The notes: generated by a model not told the origin, from the letters alone. A stretch of DNA of 10,021 bases from Baffinella frigidus (GCA_026770585.1 MU647172.1:139215-149235); one strand, 5' to 3'. Numbered from the stretch's first letter, positions 1 through 6,345 are shown. Numbers and translations: made by a program.

Positions 1-115
1 GGTTTGGGGTTTGGGGTTTGGGGTTTGGGGTTTGGGGTGTGGGGATTGGGGTGTGGGGTTTGGGGTGTGGGGTTTGGGGGGTGGGGTTTGGGGGGTGGGG
101 TTGGGGGGTTCGGGT
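1..115 (+). repeat. Degenerate TTTGGGG telomere-like array
   Basis: About sixteen units of GGGGTTT, regular over the first 40 bases and then decaying through GGGGTGT, GGGGATT and GGGGGGT. The plus strand has many runs of four or more G and could fold as G-quadruplexes. The G-rich strand points into the window, the wrong direction for a chromosome end on the left, so this is an interstitial array inside intron 4. Confidence 0.9.
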
Positions 116-126
116 TTCGGGCTGAC
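1..126 (-). other. Intron 4 (partial) filled by telomere-like repeat
   Basis: The donor GTCAGC at 126-121 is followed on the coding strand by C-rich sequence made of CCCCAAA units. The frame remains open, but the translation would be only Pro/Asn/Lys-rich simple sequence, which does not fit a kinase after its hinge. The acceptor lies outside the window. Confidence 0.65.
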
Positions 127-192
127 CTCCGCGAGCTCCATGATGAGGTGGTGTTCGATGACTTGGTAGCCCTCGCCGTCCTCGTCCGTGAA
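127..192 (-). other. Exon 4: kinase beta 4-beta 5 and hinge
   Basis: This exon encodes 22 residues. It starts FTDEDGEGYQVIEHH and ends LIMELAE, the fifth strand and hinge of a protein kinase, exactly where a hinge is expected after exon 3. The acceptor GCGGCAG precedes TTC and the donor is GAG followed by GTCAGC; both are phase 0. The rest of the kinase domain must lie left of base 1. Confidence 0.8.
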
Positions 193-2020
193 CTGCCGCG
201 TTCACGGACTTGTCAGTTCTGAGTGTCCTTTCACAACGCGTTGGCACTGACGTGAGTGTTCCCTCAGGACGCGCCCGTACTAACCCAGGACGCGTCAGTA
301 CCTGCCGCGTCTCGCTGAGGAACGTGAAGAAGCGCACGATGTGCGGGTGGCTCAGCCGCGTCAGCACATCCACCTCCTGCCTCACCGCATCCATGTCCAT
401 GCCGTGCTCGTGCAGCGTCTCGGCGTTGATGGTCTTCACCGCGCACAGCTGCCCGGCTTTGACGCCGCTCTCTTCCACCCCCGCGCGGCCAACCAACCTG
501 TACGTGATTGCAAACGCGCCCTTTCCCAGCTGAGCGAGCCGCTTTTTGCCCGCGACCCCTGGCATCCCCCCCCGCGCGGCCCATTCTGCTTTCGTGAATG
601 GACAGAAGTCGAACATAGTTGAGAACTGCGGCGGGGGGCGCATGTCAGTCGAACGAACTGCAAGGATGTGTGCCAGGACTGCGGCCAAACCGTGCAGGCT
701 CAGCACTGGAAAAATCTCCAAATGTTCCACAGCGGTACGAAAACGTTACTCTCCCCACGCAGCGGGCTACGATGGGATTTTCGGCCCAAATCGGGCCACC
801 TTTCCGTTACCTTAACCGTAGGAACCCCCCTATGTCCCTACGCTATTGCCTACCGTAGGGTCCTATGCCTTATCGCTTGGGTTATTCACGAGATCCCTTT
901 GTAGTCCGCTGTGTAGCTCTGCCTGAAAGTGAGCTTGCATCCACAAAACTGCCACGCCTGAGAATTCGCTTTCCACCGCAAAGAAGAGAAATGTTCTATG
1001 TTTCAGTGCTTCAAAGATGCGTGGTGATTCGTGGATGGTGTGTGGGGCCGCCCTTCGCTACAATGGGTTGTGACGAGCTGGTTCCTACCACCAACCCTCT
1101 CGGCCCGCTCAAATCGAAAACTGTCCATCTATAACATGTAGGACCCAACCGTAGGGAACGTCGGATTCTGACGGATCCTGGTACAAATCCCCAGGCCTGG
1201 AATTGACGATTTGAGCGGGTCGTGGGGGTTGGTGGTTGTCGGTGGTTGGGAATGTGAACAGAAGATAGCAGGGATGAAGCAGGCCGAGAGATCTCACCGA
1301 GGCCTTGCTCTGCTGCATGGCGCGCTGCATCTCGTCCATCTTCCTGTTCTGCTCGAGCTGCAGCTGGATCATCTCCGCGTTGTGCTCGCCCTGCGCCAAG
1401 GAATCAAGCCCGCTTCGATTAGATGGAAAGGCCTTCATCAGGTGCGCCCACAGTCGCCCAGACTGTGTGACGCAGGGGGGCGGGGCACTCAGCTCCAGCA
1501 AGTGTGGCGGTCCTGTCCTCAAACACGTATGCACGTTTCGCCCACCAAGTGGGTGAAACACTCCTAAGCTCAGTCTGCGCCGGGGCAGACGCAGCATGGT
1601 CTAGCCGGGGTAACTGACCTGGTGTACGAAGCCACGTCTGACTTCAGAGAGGGTGAGGTCCTGCACGGCCCTGTCAATGCGCGTGCCGACCTCCTCGAGC
1701 TGCTGCATGTTGCTCTTGGCGTTCCACGCGCCCTGGGCCCACGCGACGACGCCCCCGCGCTTGGTCCCGGAGAGCTTGCTGACCAGCTTCTCCGCCGCCT
1801 GCACCGCGTCATTGAGGCGCAGCAACGCCTGGAGCTGCCCCGGGGTTTCGAACAGCCCGCGCTGCAGATCGCCCTCAATCGAATCGAGGTTCGGCGTGAT
1901 CGCCAGCAGCCGGCCAAGCATGTCGGCCGTTCCCTCGTAGACTTTTTTGGCCACTGCATGAACCTCCTGCAGGTACTGCACCGCAGCGACGATTTCCTTG
2001 ATCACCGAGACCGCGTCCAT
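127..2020 (-). CDS. MLKL-like protein kinase: helical bundle, coiled coil, kinase N-lobe (4 exons, 3' partial)
   Basis: A split gene joined from 2020-1619, 1390-1298, 625-302 and 192-127, with every junction at phase 0 and every intron GT-AG. It gives 295 residues and runs off the left edge. Residues 1-134 form an amphipathic helical domain resembling MLKL-type four-helix bundles. Residues 135-165 form a coiled coil. Residues 194-295 are the N-lobe of a protein kinase: glycine loop LGKGAFAITY (198-207), CAVK with the beta-3 lysine K229, helix-C glutamate E249 in RQEVDVL, HPHIVRF (258-264), and the hinge strand LIMELAE with probable gatekeeper M291. A likely role is Ser/Thr phosphorylation in a signalling or cell-death type pathway; this is inferred from architecture only. 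The start ATG at 2020 has G at -3 and +4. Catalytic loop and DFG are not in the window, so activity cannot be judged. The kinase assignment is firm; the MLKL-like assignment and the exon 2 to exon 3 join are less so. Confidence 0.75.
193..301 (-). other. Intron 3, 109 bp
   Basis: A GT-AG intron between kinase exons 3 and 4. It contains short near-repeats around GACGCGT (CTGACGCGTCCTGGG, then GGGCGCGTCCTGAG). It has no stop in the upstream frame, but its translation does not fit a kinase, whereas removing it joins SETRQ to FTDEDGEGYQ cleanly. Confidence 0.75.
302..625 (-). other. Exon 3: kinase N-lobe, glycine loop to beta 4
   Basis: This exon gives 108 residues (166-273 of the joined protein). 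The acceptor CCGCCGCAG is followed by TTC TCA ACT ATG, in the frame required by exon 2. A linker of about 28 residues (with FDFCPFTKAEW) precedes the glycine loop. A short insertion sits between beta 2 and beta 3 (residues 210-224). The donor is CAG followed by GTACTG. The frame has no stop through the following intron and on to the window edge, so a simple ORF list may miss it. An ATG at 643, upstream of the acceptor in the same frame, could start an independent kinase gene if exons 1-2 belong elsewhere; the phase agreement favours a single gene. Confidence 0.8.
802..841. repeat. 40-bp dispersed repeat, copy 1
   Basis: It matches 5185-5224 at 38 of 40 bases, with core CCGTAGGAACCCCCCTATG. 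It lies in intron 2 of the kinase gene. It may be an eroded MITE arm, since related CCGTAGGGTCCTA sequence follows it. Confidence 0.75.
1088..1235. mobile_element. Foldback element, CCACCAACCC family (copy in intron 2)
   Basis: About 148 bp with inverted arms of about 30 bp (1087-1116 and 1207-1236), 27 of 30 bases complementary. The ends read CCACCAACCCTC and GGGTTGGTGG and the arms end inward at CAAATCG. The element at 4164-4307 has the same ends, the same CAAATCG and nearly the same length, so the two look like members of one non-autonomous family. No transposase is encoded. Confidence 0.7.
1298..1390 (-). other. Exon 2: short coiled coil linking bundle to kinase
   Basis: This exon gives 31 residues, beginning GEHNAEMIQLQLEQ and rich in Gln, Glu and Met with hydrophobic residues in heptad positions, so probably a coiled coil or brace helix. 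The acceptor is TTGGCGCAG before GGC, and the donor is TCG followed by GTGAGA; both keep the frame of exon 1. Beyond the donor the frame continues as low-quality sequence with a Pro-rich tract, which supports an intron. In MLKL-type proteins a brace helix occupies the same place between bundle and kinase domain. The short exon has no other recognisable signature. Confidence 0.65.
1391..1618 (-). other. Intron 1, 228 bp
   Basis: A GT-AG intron with donor GTCAGT and acceptor TTGGCGCAG. An in-frame TAG follows the donor within six codons, so the intron is needed to connect exon 1 with exon 2. No repeats or other structure stand out. Confidence 0.65.
1619..2020 (-). other. Exon 1: N-terminal helical (4HB/HeLo-like) domain
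   Basis: This exon encodes 134 residues starting MDAVSVIKEIVAAVQYL. Heptad-like hydrophobic spacing runs through about four helices, roughly residues 2-33, 34-58, 61-85 and 94-126, with a Gly-rich turn (SGTKRGG) before the last. It lacks enzymatic motifs and a signal peptide. Such bundles in MLKL and plant MLKL homologues mediate assembly and membrane contact; that function is transferred by resemblance only. The reading frame stays open for 81 codons upstream, to an ATG at 2263, but that stretch is Arg/Pro/Ser-rich and compositionally unlike the domain, so it is more likely 5' UTR. The exon ends CAC CAG followed by GTCAGT, a good donor; reading through would add only VSYPG and then a stop. 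Confidence 0.72.
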
Positions 2021-2599
2021 TGCTCCTTCTTGCTGCGAATTTCGCCCAATCTCTTGTGCAACCTGAGGACAGGTCTCAGGCTGACTGTCAAGGTAGCTGC
2101 CTGGCCGCCGGCAATGCCATGCAGTGCAGGGGGTGGGCGGGAGGTGTTCATGCGGCGTCCTCACGGCGATTTGCGGTGGGGACAGCACCTGGAGCACTCT
2201 GGGTCCCCTGAGCAGCGAAGAGTTGCTCCGAGCTGCGCACCGGCACCTGGCAAAGCGCGACAATCAAACAGCTCCTCGTGGGAGCTTCCTCCACCACCCA
2301 CCGCGCACGCCCACTGCGGCCTACAGAAGCCTCACCGGTCACACAGCGTCCGCTCCTCCCGCCCCCTCCATAACCTGTCCACGATCAAATATTTTTGTCA
2401 ACCGAAGACTCCCTTAGAGCTGAGCCCACTCATAACCTGTCGGAGAAAATATACCCACCAAATACGAGGGTGGGGTAGCAGACCAAAAGTTGTCGACAGC
2501 CCCTTTGAAAAGTTGGCAAAAGTGGAGGAAAACGTTTTTTTTTCCTCCGGATGGGCCCGCCTGGGTGAAGTAAAACTCATCGCGGGCAATTTTTGGAGG
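2021..2599. promoter_or_regulatory. Probable 5' UTR and promoter region of the kinase gene
   Basis: This stretch has no credible gene; open frames on both strands are shadows of GC-rich DNA. Read on the minus strand it lies directly upstream of the ATG at 2020. A TATATTTT lies at 2453-2446, 426 bp from the ATG, probably too far unless the leader is long. An 11-bp direct repeat CATAACCTGTC (2369-2379 and 2431-2441) is followed each time by an AAATAT-like tract. The position suggests a promoter; no element is proven. Confidence 0.3.
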
Positions 2600-2702
2600 T
2601 GTTCCCCCACATGTCACGAAAATCTGAGACCACATTAGTGAACCAACTTTCAATTCTGTTTCACAAAAGTGCTCTCAGATTTTTGTGACAAGTGGGGGAA
2701 CA
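2600..2702. mobile_element. 103-bp foldback element
   Basis: The arms at 2600-2628 and 2674-2702 begin TGTTCCCCCACA and match as inverted repeats at 27 of 29 bases around a 45-bp loop. It resembles a MITE. No target duplication is evident at its edges and no other copy is seen in the window. Confidence 0.7.
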
Positions 2703-2783
2703 TCATGTTACCACACAAAACGCCTGCTACTCCACCCTCCCAAATACCTAAAGGACCTACATTCTGGACCTCAAGGACCTAAA

Positions 2784-3046
2784 GGAGCTTTTATACTTCA
2801 ACCATGGGATACCATGAGCCTCAGAACAAGGCTGACTTGGGTTCGGTGCGTGGGCGGGCATGGTCACCAATTGGTATACCTTCAAACACCCCAAAAGAGC
2901 CACCCTTTACCCCCTCTTCACGAGCCTCTGCACTGGAGAGCTAAACGCGATCCGAAAGCAAACATGCTTTCTCTGCAGATCCCTTCTACGGAACGGCGTG
3001 TCGTTGGCGTATGTTGGGAGAAATTAAAACCTAAAGGACCTAAAAG
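2784..3046 (+). repeat. SINE-like repeat, copy A (longest)
   Basis: About 263 bp, from GGAGCTTTTATACTTCA to the tail CCTAAAGGACCTAAAAG. It aligns over its full length with copy B at 3495-3756, and its second half with copy C. The 155-residue open frame across it is not conserved between copies, so the repeat is non-coding. Just before it, 2750-2783 holds tail-like sequence (ACCTAAAGGACC, CAAGGACCTAAAGG), suggesting the end of another copy. A GGTTCGGTG at about 2839 weakly recalls a Pol III B box, but no A box is convincing. Confidence 0.75.
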
Positions 3047-3494
3047 ACTGGGGAAAACCCCACACACCCACCTTTCTCTCTCCCTTTGGCTGGCTTTTAG
3101 GGGTCGAGCTGACTTACAGCATGTATGTAAAGCAACTCGATCGGGCTGCTGAAGGATCCGTTTAGGGCTAAGGTGTATTTTGTAGTGTGGTCTGAGTGGG
3201 ACCTGAAGTCGGAACTACCTCCTATACTGTAGGAGGACTAAGTGGGATACACGCACCCTTACCATAATGCAACGACCGTTGGATGAGGGTAAAATACAAC
3301 GTACACCTTAGAGTTCGCCCACACGCACCCTCCCCCCACTTTGTAAAGGACAACCACTCCCCCCTTGCAGCACTTGCCACCCCCTCCCTCCTTGGGTCGT
3401 TGTTGTCTGGCTGATCTCTTTCATCTTTGGTGTCTGACTGATTTCACCTCACCCCCTCACACAATCCCTCTCACCTTGTGGGGTATCCGTTGTT
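3047..3494. other. Intergenic spacer, no gene seen
   Basis: It contains a weak 147-bp inverted repeat, 3166-3312, with ends CTAAGGTGTA and TACACCTTAG, and then pyrimidine-rich sequence (3320-3480). No coding signature is visible. Confidence 0.5.
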
Positions 3495-3756
3495 GGAGCT
3501 TTCATACTTCAGCTATGGGATACCATGAGCCTCATAAAGGCTGACTTGGGTTCGGTGTGTGTGATGAGCGCAATTTTCTGGATCAACTCAAGCACCCCAA
3601 GAGAACCACCCTGTATCCCCTCTTCACGAGCCTCTGCACTGGAGAGCGAAACGCGATCCGAAAGCAAAAATGCTTTCTCTGCAGTCCTTTCTACGGAAGG
3701 GCGTGTCGTTGGGCTATGTTGGGAGCATTTAAAACCTAAAAGACCTAAAGGACCTA
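3495..3756 (+). repeat. SINE-like repeat, copy B
   Basis: It starts GGAGCTTTCATACTTCAG and ends CCTAAAAGACCTAAAGGACC. It shares with copy A the blocks GGGATACCATGAGCCTCA, GCGATCCGAAAGCAAA and TATGTTGGGAG. The tail runs directly into copy C, a head-to-tail arrangement. Confidence 0.75.
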
Positions 3757-3925
3757 GCTCAAACGCCCCAAGAGAACCACCCTGTATCCCCTCTTCACGA
3801 GCCTCTGCACTGGAGAGCTAAACGCGATCCGAAAGCAAAAATTCTTTCCCTGCAGATCCCTTCTTCGGAAGGGCGTGTCGTTGGCATATGTTGGGAGCAT
3901 TTAAAACCTAAAGGACCTAAAGGAT
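3757..3925 (+). repeat. SINE-like repeat, copy C (5' truncated)
   Basis: It begins at GCTCAAACGCCCCAAG, about 100 bp inside the full unit as judged from copy B, and ends in the same CCTAAAGGACCTAAAGG tail. The variable 5' end with a fixed 3' end is the pattern left by target-primed reverse transcription. Confidence 0.75.
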
Positions 3926-4163
3926 CATACACCCCTCCCCGGGGTGTACTTGGGCTAGAGCCCTTACGTCTCGTCCTATTTTTCCACGTGGCGTGCAGTG
4001 GTCGTGTTTGTCAACATGATAAACTTGCTTTTTCCCTATTGAGGACTTTTCTTCCCCCTTTTCCCGCCGACTAGGACCTACCCCTTAGCCGGCAGAGCTC
4101 TCGCGTCTCGGCTTCCTCTCCCCCTCACATGAAGCGGTCGTGTGTAACAGCTTAATGAACCTT
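3926..4163. other. Intergenic spacer, no gene seen
   Basis: Pyrimidine-rich single-copy sequence between the SINE-like copy C and the foldback at 4164. A small palindrome, GGGCTAGAGCCC, lies at 3951-3962. Nothing else is supportable. Confidence 0.5.
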
Positions 4164-4307
4164 CCACCAACCCTCAGGATTGGACCAAATCGTCGATTTT
4201 AGATCTTAGATTTGTAAACCCTTGCAGAGACCCCGGATCTGGGTTCTCTGCAAGGGTAAATCTCAAGTCTAAAATCGATGATTTGGTCCAATCGTGAGGG
4301 TTGGTGG
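4164..4307. mobile_element. 144-bp foldback element, CCACCAACCC family
   Basis: An almost complete palindrome with arms of about 67 bp. The ends are CCACCAACCCTC and GAGGGTTGGTGG; the sub-terminal sequence is GGATTGGACCAAATCG; the centre is a GC-rich stem beginning ACCCTTGCAGAGA. It shares ends, length and CAAATCG with 1088-1235. The 92-residue minus-strand frame across it merely reads through the palindrome. It is likely a non-autonomous MITE. Confidence 0.8.
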
Positions 4308-4324
4308 TTGCTTTCCCCCCGTTT

Positions 4325-4404
4325 CTGCTGCGATCCTTTTGCACCGGGGGGCTTAAGTTCCGGTGTCCGCCTCTGGTGGCAGTTGCAAGAACCTCAAGGA
4401 CCTT
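4325..4404 (+). repeat. SINE-like repeat, 3' fragment D1
   Basis: It contains AAGTTCCGGTGTCCGCCT, then GGTGGCAGTTGCAAGAA, and a tail ACCTCAAGGACCTT. It belongs to the same 3'-end family as the copies at 4405-4496, 5471-5524 and 6780-6850. Confidence 0.6.
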
Positions 4405-4496
4405 GATGCGATCCGAGAGGAAGCAGGGCCTTCTCTGCAGGGCAAGTTCCACTGTCCGCCTACGGTGGGAGTTAGAAGAACATAAAGGACCTAAAG
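4405..4496 (+). repeat. SINE-like repeat, 3' fragment D2
   Basis: It begins GATGCGATCCGAGAGGAAGC, which matches the GCGATCCGAAAG block of copies A-C, and ends CATAAAGGACCTAAAG. It thereby links the AAGTTCCGGTG subfamily to the larger A-C subfamily. It directly follows D1. Confidence 0.65.
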
Positions 4497-5184
4497 TTCA
4501 ACTAGGTTTTGGTGAGCTGGGTCAATGCTCCGATTCAAATTAACTCAGCTCAACAAGGATCACATGATTTAATGAGCCTTCATGATCCTTTCTCAGAAAA
4601 CCCAAAATTAGCCGTGCCGTGTCCAACCTGTACCAACCTGTACCTGTACTTTTTCGGCCGTCTCCAGTACCAAAATTTGTTCCGGAAGTCCGCCGAAATC
4701 GTTCAAAATAATCTTTGCATGTCCAAAAAGCCTTTTCGTGTTTTTTTTGTAGGAATTCCTGCTTAGCGACAAATCACTATTGAGCCTTAATGAGCCTTCT
4801 TGAGAAAAGTGCTCAACTCAACTCAACAACAGTCTGAACCTGCTCAACTCAACTCAACTCAAAAACAGAAGCAGTCTTGAGCGCGGCTCAAACCGACAAC
4901 AGGTTATTGAACTCCCAGCCATGGTTCAATTCAGCCCTCGAATAAAACAGCCAAATTTGCTTTTGAAATCGTTTTAGAGGGATAAGTCCACCGCGTCCAC
5001 CGCGTGCGGTGGACTTAAGTTGCTCTCGAACGTACGTTTTTTGCATTGGGCCTGCCTCGGGAGCCGGGATAGGCCCGGTGCGAGTTGTGCCGCTGAGCTG
5101 TAAAGAGAGGCCTCGAGATCCAGCTCACGTTTCCCACCTTTCTTACGGTGGGGCTCGTAACCTGCCCATCGCGCGCAGAGCGGC
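4497..5184. other. Intergenic region with CTCAA repeats and a hairpin
   Basis: No gene is seen. There are pentanucleotide CTCAA runs at about 4811-4829 and 4846-4862, repeated TGAGCCTTNATGA-type phrases near 4570 and 4788, and ACCTGTACC repeats near 4625. A hairpin with 11-bp stems (AAGTCCACCGC, 4984-4994, against 5006-5016) lies at the right. The open frame at 4509-4766 has no family resemblance. Confidence 0.45.
4984..5016. repeat. Inverted repeat AAGTCCACCGC hairpin
   Basis: The 11-bp arms are perfect, with an 11-base loop that itself repeats GTCCACCGC. Its role is unknown. Confidence 0.6.
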
Positions 5185-5224
5185 TACCGTTACCTTATCC
5201 GTAGGAACCCCCCTATGTCCCTAC
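5185..5224. repeat. 40-bp dispersed repeat, copy 2
   Basis: It matches 802-841 in intron 2 of the kinase gene at 38 of 40 bases. It sits at the left border of the MITE cluster. Confidence 0.75.
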
Positions 5225-5267
5225 TAGCTTTTCAGATGATGAGGGAGCGTGAACGGCCTTGATGGCC

Positions 5268-5333
5268 TGTACCTATGGCCCTACGGTGGTCCTAGGGGGG
5301 GTGGCGCGGCTCCTTATGGTGAGGTACCCCTGT
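5268..5333. mobile_element. Palindromic MITE, right-half copy
   Basis: It starts TGTACCTATGGCCCTACGG and ends GGTACCCCTGT. Only the centre and right arm are present. A second half-copy of the same form is at 5707-5770. Confidence 0.7.
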
Positions 5334-5425
5334 AGGCGGCGTCTCACTGAGGGAGCGTGATCGACCTTTATTGGCCGCACCGGGGCTAGGCACCTTGTGG
5401 TAGAAGAGCGGAGGGCGAGCACTCC
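5268..5425 (+). repeat. Segmental duplication, left copy
   Basis: It contains the half MITE, then GGCGGCGTCTCAC, GAGGGAGCGTGATCG, GGGCTAGGCACCTTGTGGTA and GCACTCC. The same order recurs at 5707-5861 with scattered changes. A GAGGGAGCGTGAACGGCC phrase at about 5240 is a third partial copy of the internal block. Confidence 0.75.
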
Positions 5426-5470
5426 ATCTCCTCAGGACACCCCGTCGCTTCTCCTGGAGAGCGGGAGTCG

Positions 5471-5524
5471 TTAAGGTCCTTTAGGTTCTTCGAGCTCCCA
5501 ACTTAGGCGGACACCGGAACTGGA
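5471..5524 (-). repeat. SINE-like repeat, 3' fragment E (reverse)
   Basis: On the minus strand it reads AGTTCCGGTGTCCGCCTAAG, GTTGGGAGCTCGAAGAACC, then the AAAGGACC tail. It is nearly identical to the inserted copy at 6780-6850 and shows that the family occurs in both orientations. Confidence 0.7.
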
Positions 5525-5588
5525 AGAGTGGCACCGTCTACGAGAGGGAGGGGCGGCTGGGGTAGCTTGACCGACCTGTATGGCCTTC

Positions 5589-5709
5589 ACAGGGGTACCT
5601 CGCTCACAAGAAACTGCCCTCATCCTAGGACCCTACAGTAGGCCTATACCTATGGCCCTACGGTGGTCCTAGGGGGGGGGGCAGTTTCTTACGGGCGAGG
5701 TACCCCTGT
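5589..5709. mobile_element. Palindromic MITE, full copy 1
   Basis: About 121 bp, with arms ACAGGGGTACCTCGCTCAC and GGCGAGGTACCCCTGT. The central block carries AGTAGGCCTATACCTATGGC. All full copies share the arm CAGGGGTACCTCGCTC followed by AAGAAAC, and a C-run or G-run next to CCTAGG. Confidence 0.85.
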
Positions 5710-5861
5710 ACCTATGGCCCTACGGTGGTCCTATGGGGGGGCGCGGCTCCTTATGGTGAGGTACCCCTGTCGGCGGCGTCTCACAGAGGGAGCGTGATCG
5801 GCCATGATGGCAGCACCTGGGCTAGGCACCTTGTGGTAGGAGAGCGGATGGTGGGCACTCC
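5707..5861 (+). repeat. Segmental duplication, right copy
   Basis: Direct copy of 5268-5425, 439 bp downstream. It contains the second right-half MITE (5707-5770), GGCGGCGTCTCAC, GAGGGAGCGTGATCGGCC, GGGCTAGGCACCTTGTGGTA and GCACTCC. Confidence 0.75.
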
Positions 5862-5873
5862 TCTGCTCTCTCT

Positions 5874-5991
5874 ACAGGGGTACCTCGCTCATAAGAAACT
5901 GCCCCCCCACTAGGACCCGGTGGGGCCATAGGCATAGTTCTACTGTAGGGTCCTAAGGGGAGGCGATTTCTAATGGGCGAGGTACCTCTGT
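5874..5991. mobile_element. Palindromic MITE, full copy 2
   Basis: Arms ACAGGGGTACCTCGCTC and GGCGAGGTACCTCTGT are bordered by TA on both sides. The centre is in the opposite orientation to copy 1 (CATAGGCATAGTTCTACTG). Confidence 0.85.
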
Positions 5992-6017
5992 AGGTCCTTG
6001 TACGGATGCTAGCACTT

Positions 6018-6136
6018 ACAGGGGTACCTCGCTCATAAGAAACCGTAGCCCCCTAGGACCCTAGAGTATGCCTATGCCTAGAGCCCTATGGTGGTCCTAG
6101 GGGGAGTGCGGTTTCTGATGAACGAGGTACCCCTGC
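6018..6136. mobile_element. Palindromic MITE, full copy 3
   Basis: Left arm ACAGGGGTACCTCGCTC and right arm AACGAGGTACCCCTGC. The centre is in the copy 1 orientation. The left border is TA and the right border has decayed to CA. Confidence 0.8.
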
Positions 6137-6228
6137 AGCACTTAGCCTGCGCTGCAGGGGATGCATGGTGGCCGTGTTGTAACAATACAGGAGAGTCTCT
6201 CTCCGGGTTGCCGGATTGCAGTGCGGCT

Positions 6229-6345
6229 AAAGGGGTACCTCGTTCATAAGGAGCCGCCGCCCCCCCCCATGGACCACCGTAGGGCTGTCACCGGTATAGG
6301 CCTGATGTAGTGTCCCAGGGGGGTGCGCCTCTTAGAGTTTCTCGT
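6229..6345. mobile_element. Palindromic MITE, eroded copy
   Basis: The left arm AAAGGGGTACCTCGTTC and the centre ACCACCGTAGGGCTG are clear. The right arm is largely lost. It is older or rearranged compared with its neighbours. Confidence 0.55.

Larger units (their letters stand above)
626..1297 (-). other. Intron 2, 672 bp, containing two repeats
   Basis: A GT-AG intron between the coiled-coil exon and the kinase exon. It holds the foldback element at 1088-1235 and a 40-bp sequence (802-841) shared with 5185-5224. The sequence just after it, around 850-872 with CTACCGTAGGGTCCTATGC, resembles the centre of the MITE family found at 5.3-8.6 kb, so an eroded MITE may also lie here. I see no coding sequence in the rest. 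Confidence 0.6.

Noticed and set aside
1-115. Left end of the window as a chromosome telomere
   Set aside because: The G-rich strand should run outward, toward the end. Here it runs into the window, and a kinase gene continues past the edge.
127-2020. Claim that the gene acts in necroptosis
   Set aside because: Only domain order supports it. No pathway partner is visible and the kinase is incomplete in the window, so function is left open.
2020-2263. Upstream ATG at 2263 as start of the kinase gene
   Set aside because: The extra 81 residues are Arg/Pro/Ser-rich and unlike the helical domain, while the ATG at 2020 has a good context and starts the bundle.
1622-2638. Longest open frame in the window, 338 codons on the plus strand
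   Set aside because: It is antisense to exon 1 of the kinase gene, has no family resemblance, and crosses the promoter region and the start of the foldback at 2600. The minus-strand helical domain explains the openness.
2836-2850. tRNA-type B box (GGTTCGGTG) marking a tRNA-derived SINE
   Set aside because: The match to GGTTCGANNCC is partial and no convincing A box lies upstream, so no tRNA or Pol III call is made.
2685-3152. 155-codon open frame on the plus strand
   Set aside because: It lies in SINE-like copy A and is disrupted in copies B and C, so it is not maintained.
5589-5709. GC-rich palindromes as transcription terminators
   Set aside because: There are no flanking genes to terminate, no T-runs, and the same sequence recurs with TA borders as a dispersed element.
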